Assembly: GCF_000422705.1 (NCBI RefSeq)
Contig: NZ_AUGO01000002.1
Location: 248,001-312,000, forward strand
DNA length: 64,000 nucleotides
Origin: Flavobacterium soli DSM 19725
GTDB lineage: Bacteria; Bacteroidota; Bacteroidia; Flavobacteriales; Flavobacteriaceae
Direction of reading: 5' to 3'
The position numbers and the translations under genes are program-made. How positions within the stretch are numbered: position 1 is the first letter of the stretch; every line of letters begins with the position of its first letter. The notes beneath the pieces are model-generated. The model worked only from the letters and a program-made list of their open reading frames with translations. It did not search any database and was not told where the DNA came from. Below, piece after piece: positions 53,370 to 60,994 of the stretch.

Positions 53370-55853
53370 ATGAAAGGCCTATTTTCAATGCTGTTTAACA
53401 ACTGTTTAATTTTTATTTTTAGAAATTATTCATCAGTATTGACTTGCCTTTTTTTAGCTTCTTCTAATTTGATTCAAGGGCAAGTAGTTACTGAATTTAC
53501 TACAGATGGAACTTTTACTGTACCATCTGAAATTACGGCTATTCGAGTAGAAGCTTGGGGTGGTGGAGGTGCTGGTGGAAGTGCATTCGGAATATTGCTA
53601 ACTAATGTTTCAGGAGGCGGAGGCGGAGGCGGTGCCTATAATAATACTATGTTTTCAGTTTTGCCAGGTCAAGAGTATGCAATTTCAATAGGATTAGGAG
53701 GTACAACTAATGGAGCAAATGGAGGTGCTTCCCAAATATCAGGCTTTGCTGGTACTTTAACAGCAAATGGGGGCTCTGGGGGGGAGAGTGCTGGAGCATT
53801 GTTGCTAACAAATATGGGATCTGGAGGATCTGGAGGTGTTGGATTATATAATGGTGGTACAGGAAGTACTGGGGTTACTAATAATTCAGGTGCAGGAGGT
53901 GGAGGTGCAGATGACGCTGGTAACGGCGGAAATCCTTCAGGAACTAATGGGGGAACTGGAGGAGCAGGGTCTTTATCAGGTGGAAATGGAGCTAACTCGG
54001 CTACTGGAAATAATAATGGTAGTAATGGTAGTTTTCCTGGTGGAGGTGGTAGTGGAGGTAGATCTGCTGCTTTAGTGAGTTTTACAAGTAGGGCAGGTGG
54101 TCAAGGTGGTAATGGATTAGTTCGTATAACTGCTTACAGATGTTATCCTGGATTCAGCACCACTTGGAACGGAACAGCTTGGTCTAATGGAAGCCCAACA
54201 AGCGAAAAAACCGCAATACTAGATGGTGATTACAATACACTAACGAACGGTAATATTGTGGCATGTTCCTGTCAGGTAAATGCTGGAAAAACCTTGACAA
54301 TTGGAAATGGAACTAACAGCAATTATTTAGAAATATATAACGAAATTGTTAACAATGGTACTATAGAAGTAACGAACAATGCAAGTCTGATACAATGGTA
54401 CAATACTACTACCAATACTCACACAGGTACGACTACTGTAGTTCGAAATGCAAATCCCATGAAACGCTTGGATTTTAGCTATTGGTCGTCGCCAGTTGCA
54501 AACCAAACACTTGTTGACTTTTCGCCTAACACTCTTTTTAATAAATATTTTAGCTGGACACCAAGTTCAGGCTGGATTTTGCATAGCAATGGAGCTGCCA
54601 CGATGCAAGCTGCAAAAGGCTATATTATTCGTGCTCCACAGACTTTTCCTCTTGAAACTACTGATAATTTTACAGGAATTTTTTCGGGAGCTCCACACAA
54701 CGGTGACCAAATTGTTCCCGGTTTTGAAGGAAGTGAAAGTGAGAATATTTGGAATCTAATAGGAAATCCATATCCTTCGGCAATAGACGCTGATTTATTT
54801 CTCACAGATCCCGAGAACAGTGAAGTGGGAGGGACAATTTATCTGTGGACACACAATACTCCACCATTAGACAACGGATCAGGACAATATTCCTATTCCT
54901 CTGATGATTATGCAACGTATAATTTATCGGGTGGTGTCGCAACTGCAGCAACTGATAATCCTAACGATCCCACCGAAGATGATGACAATAATAGCACTCC
55001 AGTAAATGGTTACATTGCATCAGGTCAGGCCTTTTTCATACAAGGAATCAAGGAAGAAGACGATCTTGAAGTAGGACCTCCAATTGTGAAGTTCAAAAAT
55101 TCGATGCGTATTGTAAGTAATAATTCTAATTTCTTTAAACCAAGCCCAAGTCAACCCATTGATAATTGGCAAACAACTGGCAAGCATCGCTTTTGGATCA
55201 ATTTAAGAAACAGTCAAGGTGCTTTCAATCAGGCTTTAATTGGGTATGTTGAAAATGCTACTGATGGTCAGGATAGATTGTACGACGGAGAATTATTTGG
55301 CGGAAATTATGTAAGGATCTATTCCCTTTTAGGGCAAAAGAAGTTTGCTATTCAAGGGAAAGCATTGCCTTTCAATGATCAAGATATTGTGCCAATGGGG
55401 TACAAAACAACAATCGCAGGTAATTTTTTCATCAGTTTGGATCATTTCGACGGACTTTTTGAGGGTCAGGATATTTTTATCAAAGATAATTTGCTGAATG
55501 TAATCCATAATCTCAAGGAAGCCGATTATCATTTTGCTTCTGAAATTGGAACCTTCAACCAAAGATTTGAAATTATGTATCAACAACAAGCTTTAAGTAT
55601 TGATGATACTAAAATCGATCCCGAAAGTATTATGGTTTACAAAAATGAAAATGCAGAAATTGTAGTCAATGGAGGACTTTTGGTACTAGACAAAATCCAA
55701 GTGTATGATATTGCAGGACGATTGATTTATGAATCTAAAAATATAAATAGCACCGAATTTTTTATTCAAGATTTGCCAGAAACGCAACAAGTTTTGATTT
55801 TGGATATAAAAACTTCCGAAGGTTTTAAGGTAGCAAAAAAGATTGTTTTTTAA
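53370..55853 (+). CDS. Glycine-rich T9SS-secreted surface protein
   Basis: An 827-residue protein. After a signal peptide (hydrophobic VLTCLFLASSNLIQGQ) comes a glycine-rich domain at about 60-255, starting VEAWGGGGAGGSA, in which Gly/Ser/Asn-rich loops dominate. A long beta-rich region follows, then a C-terminal domain (IQVYDIAGRLIYESKN ... KVAKKIVF) that acts as the sorting signal. The protein is expected at the cell surface. The glycine-rich domain recurs in flavobacterial adhesins, but its ligand is unknown. It has its own likely promoter. Confidence 0.82.
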   Translation: MKGLFSMLFNNCLIFIFRNYSSVLTCLFLASSNLIQGQVVTEFTTDGTFTVPSEITAIRVEAWGGGGAGGSAFGILLTNVSGGGGGGGAYNNTMFSVLPGQEYAISIGLGGTTNGANGGASQISGFAGTLTANGGSGGESAGALLLTNMGSGGSGGVGLYNGGTGSTGVTNNSGAGGGGADDAGNGGNPSGTNGGTGGAGSLSGGNGANSATGNNNGSNGSFPGGGGSGGRSAALVSFTSRAGGQGGNGLVRITAYRCYPGFSTTWNGTAWSNGSPTSEKTAILDGDYNTLTNGNIVACSCQVNAGKTLTIGNGTNSNYLEIYNEIVNNGTIEVTNNASLIQWYNTTTNTHTGTTTVVRNANPMKRLDFSYWSSPVANQTLVDFSPNTLFNKYFSWTPSSGWILHSNGAATMQAAKGYIIRAPQTFPLETTDNFTGIFSGAPHNGDQIVPGFEGSESENIWNLIGNPYPSAIDADLFLTDPENSEVGGTIYLWTHNTPPLDNGSGQYSYSSDDYATYNLSGGVATAATDNPNDPTEDDDNNSTPVNGYIASGQAFFIQGIKEEDDLEVGPPIVKFKNSMRIVSNNSNFFKPSPSQPIDNWQTTGKHRFWINLRNSQGAFNQALIGYVENATDGQDRLYDGELFGGNYVRIYSLLGQKKFAIQGKALPFNDQDIVPMGYKTTIAGNFFISLDHFDGLFEGQDIFIKDNLLNVIHNLKEADYHFASEIGTFNQRFEIMYQQQALSIDDTKIDPESIMVYKNENAEIVVNGGLLVLDKIQVYDIAGRLIYESKNINSTEFFIQDLPETQQVLILDIKTSEGFKVAKKIVF

Positions 55854-55911
55854 GTCAAGCTTAAAATTCATACAGGTTCATTATTTGCTTTTATCCCAGC
55901 TTCAAACTTTG

Positions 55912-55919
55912 TACTTTTG
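55912..55919 (+). promoter_or_regulatory. Promoter -7 box TACTTTTG for the ABC ATPase gene
   Basis: An exact TAnnTTTG match 17 bases before the ATG at 55937. A TTTG lies 24 bases upstream at 55884-55887, at the long end of the spacer range. Confidence 0.65.
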
Positions 55920-55936
55920 CATTTCAATAAAAAGTA

Positions 55937-56905
55937 ATGCTCCAAGTCAATAACATTTCATTTTCATACGATATACAAACGGTCATCAATTCCGTTACTT
56001 TCAAACTTCAAAAAGGACAAAATCTTTCCATCATTGGCGAAAGCGGATGCGGAAAAAGCACACTTCTCAAACTCATTTATGGTTTATATGACTTGAATGA
56101 AGGCGATATTTTTTGGCAAGAAAACCAAATTCTAGGGCCAAAATTCCATCTAGTTCCAGGAGCTGACGAAATGAAATACCTCGCCCAAGATTTCGATTTG
56201 ATGCCATATATCACTGTTGAGGAAAACGTCGGTAAATTTTTATCAAACATTTATCCAGATGAAAAAAAGGCTAGAATCAATGAACTTCTGGAGATGGTCG
56301 AAATGACTTCTTTTGCCAACACAAAAGTCAAATACCTCAGTGGAGGACAACAGCAACGTGTAGCTTTGGCTAGGGTTTTGGCCTTAGAACCGGAAGTTTT
56401 GCTCCTCGACGAACCTTTTAGCAACATCGATAGTTTTAGAAAAGGTGCTTTACGCAGAAATTTATTTGCCTATTTGAAGCATAAAGAAATTACCTGCATC
56501 ATCGCCACACATGACAGTATTGATGCTTTGTCTTTTTCAGATGAAACCATCGTGATGAAAAATGGTTCAATTGTCAGCCACGATTTCTCGAAAAATGTCT
56601 ATCTGAAACCAAAAGATAAATATGTAGCTTCCCTTTTTGGAGAAGTAAATGAGATAAAATTGCATCATTTGGTGGAAACCGAAGACAAGGAAAAAACAAT
56701 CTTACTGTATGCCAGTGAATTATATTTAACCGACATTTCAGATTTGATTGTTACGGTAAAACAGTGCTATTTCAAAGGAAATGGATATCTGATAAAAGCA
56801 GTTTTCGAACGGAAAGTCATCTTTTTCGAAAATCCTTTTGCTATTCCTGAAAATGAGGTGGTTTGCCTTTCGGCAGATGAGGAAATTGTGGAGATGAGAA
56901 AATAG
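55937..56905 (+). CDS. ABC transporter ATP-binding protein
   Basis: A 322-residue nucleotide-binding subunit. Walker A is GESGCGKST, the Q-loop YLAQDFDLMP, the signature LSGGQQQRVALARV, Walker B VLLLDEPF and the switch His in IATHDS. A C-terminal extension of about 85 residues after YVASLFGEVNEI resembles the TOBE-type regulatory domain of importer ATPases. No permease or binding protein is encoded nearby, so its partners and substrate are unknown. Confidence 0.88.
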   Translation: MLQVNNISFSYDIQTVINSVTFKLQKGQNLSIIGESGCGKSTLLKLIYGLYDLNEGDIFWQENQILGPKFHLVPGADEMKYLAQDFDLMPYITVEENVGKFLSNIYPDEKKARINELLEMVEMTSFANTKVKYLSGGQQQRVALARVLALEPEVLLLDEPFSNIDSFRKGALRRNLFAYLKHKEITCIIATHDSIDALSFSDETIVMKNGSIVSHDFSKNVYLKPKDKYVASLFGEVNEIKLHHLVETEDKEKTILLYASELYLTDISDLIVTVKQCYFKGNGYLIKAVFERKVIFFENPFAIPENEVVCLSADEEIVEMRK

Positions 56906-56912
56906 AATAAAG

Positions 56913-56955
56913 AAAAAAGAGGAAAGACGTTCAATATATCTTTCCTCTTTTTTTC
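56913..56955. terminator. Bidirectional terminator between the ABC ATPase and S9 peptidase genes
   Basis: A 15-bp stem, 56913-56927 against 56939-56953, with A-run and T-run arms, located between two convergent genes. Confidence 0.92.
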
Positions 56956-56975
56956 TTGTCTCTAAATTCTAAAAA

Positions 56976-59387
56976 TTAATTCTTCAAATGTTTCTCCAAA
57001 AACTGATCTTGTTCCCAAAGCAAGTGCAAAATATTTTCTTTGGCAACATATCCATGACTTTCTTTAGGAAGGATAACCATTCTCACAGGAGCTCCCAAAC
57101 CTTTCAAAGCCTGGAAATAACGTTCGGTTTGAAGCGTGAAAGTTCCTGGATTGTTATCGGCTTCACCATGTGTCAACAATAATGGTGTTTTCATTTTGTC
57201 GGCATTCATGAAAGGTGACATGGTATTGTAAACCTCTGGTGATTCCCAGTAATTTCGTTGTTCACTTTGGAAACCAAAAGGTGTCAATGTTCTGTTATAA
57301 GCTCCACTTCGTGCAATTCCGCAGGCAAATAAGTTAGAGTGTGTCAATAGATTTGCCGTCATGAAAGCACCATACGAATGTCCGCCAACAGCCACTTTCT
57401 TCGGATTGATATAGCCCAATTTATCCACAGCATTGATTGCAGCTTCGGCATTATCAACCAATTGCGAAATGAAATTATCATTTGGCTCTGTAGTTCCTTC
57501 ACCTACAATTGGGAATGAAGCATCATCCAAAACCGCATATCCTTTTGTAACCCAATACACAAACGAACCATAGTACGGAAACGTGAATTCATTAGGGTTT
57601 TGAGCACTTTGTCCCGCACTGTTTTTATCCTTGAATTCTTCTGGGTAAGCCCAAATTAGCAAAGGCAATTTTTCTTTTTTTGTTTTGTCGTAGCCTGCTG
57701 GCAAATATAAAGTTCCCGAAAGTTCAACACCGTCTTTTCTTTTGTATTTGATCACCTCCTTATGAACGTTCTTGATGCTTTCGAAAGGATTTTTGAAATT
57801 GGTAATTTGCGTCAAGCTGTTTTTCTTCTTGATGTTTCTGAAATAATAATTTGGATACTCTGTTTTCGATTGAATCTGAACCAAAACATCACCTTTCTTG
57901 AAATCTTCGATAGAAAAAATATTTTCTATTTTGTCCTTGTAATTCGATTGATACAGTCTTTTCGTTTTTAATGTCTTGATGTTGAATTCATCCACAAAAG
58001 GGAATTGACCATCTTTTGTGTGTCCTTCGCCAAGCAAATAAGCATTATCGCCTTCAAGAGCCAAAACATATCTGCCATATTGGTTTTTTACCGTTTCAAA
58101 ACTTCCTGGATCAGAATAGATATCTTGCGAATTTCTATCCCAAACCAATTGTGGTTTCTCACTAGGTTTTGACGGATTGATAAGGAAAGTTCTTTCGTTT
58201 CGAGTATCATACCATTGGTCAAATAACACGGCTGTATTGGCATTTCCCCATGTGATTCCGCCATAACGTTGACCCGTTTTTACCAGAGATGTTGGATTTC
58301 CAGCAAATGGAGCTTCCCATAAAAAAACTTCATCTCTAAATTCTACTTTATTGGCAGGATCTCCTTCATCTAAAGCTTCTACAAATGATAAAGTAGCAGG
58401 TGTGTCGGCTCTCCAACCCATGCTTCTTTTTCCTTTTCGAACGGCCATAAAACCTTTTGGGATAATTTCATTCAAAGGAACTTCGTTTACGGTTTTTACT
58501 GCTTTTCCAGCTTGATCATAAACAACTGTTTTTGATGGAAAACGGCTCAAAGGAACAATGTAAGAAAATGGTTTTTGAATCGTAGTAACCATCAAATAAT
58601 TTCCGTCAGGCGAAAAAGTTTCTCCAGCATACATGTCGGCAGGCATGAACAAAGTTGAAGTTCCGTTGAGGTTTACTTTGTATAGTTCAGCATTTACAAG
58701 CGACTCAAAATTAGTTTCGTCCGTTTTGTTTTTCAATAAATCCTGATACGTCCTGTTTTGCGATTTTGATCCATCGGCTGTAGAAATGATTGGTCCGGTT
58801 GGAATGTCTTTTGCTGCATTGATTAAAGCTGGACGGTTCTTTGGAAGCATTTTTACCAAGATGGTTTCATTGTCCTTGAACCAACTGAACGGGTTTCCAA
58901 GATTTGCATTTACCGTTGCCTCTGTTAATTTTGTGGCTTTCGCCGAAGCGACATCGAGTACCCAAAGTTCTACACCTGTTACCGTTGTGTGCGAAAAAGA
59001 AATTTTCTTCTCGTTTGGTGACCAAGACACGTTGGCAATTTTAGGATTTGTAGGCAAACCTGTAACTTGAATTTCTTCCTTGCCCGAAATTTTCCGAACT
59101 TTTAAGTTGTTGATATACGTTACCGTACTCGAAATATTCGTAATTGGGTTGATTCTCAAACCTCCCAATTTCATTTCTTCCTGATTTAAATCATCAAGTG
59201 TCTTGTAGGTATTGCGATAGGAAAGTAGCATATACTCCTTTTTGGTATCCATAGAAACGGATGGAGCTCTTTCATAATCTACCAAATCAAGGATTTCCTT
59301 GGACGGTTTTTGATAGGTCAGGTTTTCCTGTGCGATTCCAGAAAAGCTGATAAGTAAGAACGAAAAAAGTGTGAATTTCAATTTCAT
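56976..59387 (-). CDS. S9 family serine peptidase, glutamyl-endopeptidase (CGEP)-like
   Basis: An 803-residue secreted peptidase. A signal peptide (MKLKFTLFSFLLISFSGIAQ) is followed by a beta-propeller region to about 540 and an alpha/beta hydrolase domain. The nucleophile is Ser671 in GGHSYGAF; the acid is probably the Asp in HGEADNNPG and the base His in KESHGY. The stretch around GIARSGAYNRTLTPFGFQ closely resembles plant chloroplast glutamyl endopeptidase, as I recall that sequence. A preference for Glu is inferred from this similarity. The gene converges with the ABC ATPase gene. Confidence 0.87.
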   Translation of the reverse strand: MKLKFTLFSFLLISFSGIAQENLTYQKPSKEILDLVDYERAPSVSMDTKKEYMLLSYRNTYKTLDDLNQEEMKLGGLRINPITNISSTVTYINNLKVRKISGKEEIQVTGLPTNPKIANVSWSPNEKKISFSHTTVTGVELWVLDVASAKATKLTEATVNANLGNPFSWFKDNETILVKMLPKNRPALINAAKDIPTGPIISTADGSKSQNRTYQDLLKNKTDETNFESLVNAELYKVNLNGTSTLFMPADMYAGETFSPDGNYLMVTTIQKPFSYIVPLSRFPSKTVVYDQAGKAVKTVNEVPLNEIIPKGFMAVRKGKRSMGWRADTPATLSFVEALDEGDPANKVEFRDEVFLWEAPFAGNPTSLVKTGQRYGGITWGNANTAVLFDQWYDTRNERTFLINPSKPSEKPQLVWDRNSQDIYSDPGSFETVKNQYGRYVLALEGDNAYLLGEGHTKDGQFPFVDEFNIKTLKTKRLYQSNYKDKIENIFSIEDFKKGDVLVQIQSKTEYPNYYFRNIKKKNSLTQITNFKNPFESIKNVHKEVIKYKRKDGVELSGTLYLPAGYDKTKKEKLPLLIWAYPEEFKDKNSAGQSAQNPNEFTFPYYGSFVYWVTKGYAVLDDASFPIVGEGTTEPNDNFISQLVDNAEAAINAVDKLGYINPKKVAVGGHSYGAFMTANLLTHSNLFACGIARSGAYNRTLTPFGFQSEQRNYWESPEVYNTMSPFMNADKMKTPLLLTHGEADNNPGTFTLQTERYFQALKGLGAPVRMVILPKESHGYVAKENILHLLWEQDQFLEKHLKN

Positions 59388-59480
59388 TGTTCGTTTGTTT
59401 TTGATTAATATAAAGTATAGGTCTAATGTAAGGATAGGATGTTACATAAAAGCAGAATTTTCTAATTTTAACGTGATGCC

Positions 59481-59677
59481 TAGCCCAGATTACCTCACGG
59501 TATTTTATTTTTATAGGAGTTCGGTGAACACTTCGTGTTTGTAGTGGAAAACCCGGAAACCTGAAAGCTAGTTTTTTCTTGACAGAAAAGAGCGACCAGC
59601 GGTCCCGAAGCTTCGGGACCTTTTATGGTGTAGAAAAACAGCTTTCAGGTTGAGGATTTGTAACGGATAGCTGGAAA
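59481..59677 (+). ncRNA. Structured intergenic element C (TAGCCC ... GGATAGCTGG)
   Basis: It begins TAGCCCAGATTACC, includes GTAGTGGAAAACCCGG, a 12-bp stem AACCTGAAAGCT/AGCTTTCAGGTT, a nested 9-10 bp hairpin GGTCCCGAA/TTCGGGACC, and ends GGATTTGTAACGGATAGCTGG. End motifs match elements A and B. It lies between the divergent S9 peptidase and fabH genes. The function is unknown. Confidence 0.55.
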
Positions 59678-59743
59678 ATGCTCTTTGAAATTGTTAATTG
59701 CTAAAAAAGTACTAACTTGTCGTATAGTTTTTTAAAGTATAGC

Positions 59744-59751
59744 TAAATTTG
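59744..59751 (+). promoter_or_regulatory. Promoter -7 box TAAATTTG for fabH
   Basis: An exact TAnnTTTG match 29 bases before the ATG at 59781, after element C. A TTG at 59717-59719 lies 24 bases upstream, at the long end of the spacer range. Confidence 0.65.
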
Positions 59752-59780
59752 TCAACTGATTTTTAACGAAATACCAAAAT

Positions 59781-60791
59781 ATGTACAATTCAAAAATAAC
59801 GGGACTTGGCTATTATGTGCCAGATAATATTGTGACTAACGATGATTTGAGTAAGATCATTGAAACCACAGACGAATGGATTCAGGAACGAACTGGTATT
59901 CAAGAGCGAAGACACATCGTTAGGGGTGAAGATACTACGACAACAATGGGAGTGAAGGCGGCAAAAATTGCCATCGAACGTTCTGGAGTTGCCAAAGAGG
60001 ATATTGATTTCATCATATTTGCTACCTTGAGTCCGGATTATTATTTTCCTGGACCTGGTGTTTTGGTACAAAGGGATTTGGGTTTGAAAACCGTTGGAGC
60101 TCTCGATGTTCGAAATCAATGTTCGGGTTTTGTATATGCGGTTTCGATTGCCGATCAATATATTAAAACCGGAATGTATAAGAATATTTTGGTGATTGGT
60201 TCAGAAGTGCATTCGGTTGGTTTGGATATGGCAACTCGCGGAAGAGGTGTTTCGGTGATTTTTGGAGATGGAGCTGGAGCGGCAGTTTTGAGCCGCGAAG
60301 AAGACAATTCAAAAGGAATTCTATCGACACATTTACATTCGGAAGGGCAACATGCAGAAGAATTGATTGTAAAAGCACCAGGAATGGGAGGCCGATGGGT
60401 AACGGATATTTTGAATGAGGAAGATAAAGCAAACGACGAAAGTTACTTGCCGTATATGAACGGGCAATTTGTGTTTAAAAATGCCGTAGTTCGTTTTGCA
60501 GAAGTCATTAACGAAGGTTTGCAGGCGAATAATTTGCAGGTTTCGGATATTGATATGCTGATACCGCATCAGGCGAATTTGAGGATTTCACAGTTTATTC
60601 AGCAAAAATTCAAATTAACGGATGATCAGGTTTTCAATAATATCCAAAAATACGGAAATACAACCGCAGCTTCTATTCCAATTGCTTTAACCGAAGCTTG
60701 GGAACAAGGGAAAATCAAATCGGGTGATACAGTTGTCTTGGCTGCTTTTGGAAGTGGTTTTACTTGGGGAAGTGTGATTATGAAATGGTAG
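59781..60791 (+). CDS. fabH: 3-oxoacyl-ACP synthase III (FabH)
   Basis: A 336-residue thiolase-fold enzyme with the Cys-His-Asn triad: Cys114 in NQCSGF, His in LIPHQANLRI and Asn in YGNTTAASIP. FabH condenses acetyl- or branched acyl-CoA with malonyl-ACP to start fatty acid synthesis. The gene is alone, not in a plsX-fabH-fabD cluster, so it may be a second paralogue with another primer preference; that is inference. A large inverted repeat follows. Confidence 0.92.
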   Translation: MYNSKITGLGYYVPDNIVTNDDLSKIIETTDEWIQERTGIQERRHIVRGEDTTTTMGVKAAKIAIERSGVAKEDIDFIIFATLSPDYYFPGPGVLVQRDLGLKTVGALDVRNQCSGFVYAVSIADQYIKTGMYKNILVIGSEVHSVGLDMATRGRGVSVIFGDGAGAAVLSREEDNSKGILSTHLHSEGQHAEELIVKAPGMGGRWVTDILNEEDKANDESYLPYMNGQFVFKNAVVRFAEVINEGLQANNLQVSDIDMLIPHQANLRISQFIQQKFKLTDDQVFNNIQKYGNTTAASIPIALTEAWEQGKIKSGDTVVLAAFGSGFTWGSVIMKW

Positions 60792-60798
60792 TTTTTTG

Positions 60799-60868
60799 AA
60801 ATTACAAAAAATAAATTACAAAAAGCAAATTCTAAAAAACAAATTCCAAAAAACAAATTCCAAAAAAC
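60799..60868 (+). repeat. Five tandem copies of a 14-bp unit after fabH
   Basis: Units at 60799, 60813, 60827, 60841 and 60855 follow AAATTCCAAAAAAC with zero to four changes. The last two are identical. Confidence 0.9.
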
Positions 60869-60989
60869 AAATAAGCTTCAAATAGCAATCTTTTAAATTC
60901 CAAACCTTTAAGTGTCTTTAAAGGTTTGGAAAATTGAGATTTTAAGAATTGGAATTTATTTGTTTTTTGGAATTTGTTTTTTGGAATTT
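60841..60989. repeat. Perfect 32-bp inverted repeat with an internal 14-bp hairpin
   Basis: 60841-60872 is exactly complementary to 60958-60989. Inside, TTCCAAACCTTTAA at 60898-60911 pairs with 60918-60931, with loop GTGTCT. The array separates the convergent fabH and receptor genes and probably ends transcription on both strands. Confidence 0.9.
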
Positions 60990-60994
60990 ATAAT

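Noticed and set aside
60799..60989. CRISPR array
   Set aside because: The repeats are contiguous 14-bp units without spacers, and there are no cas genes.
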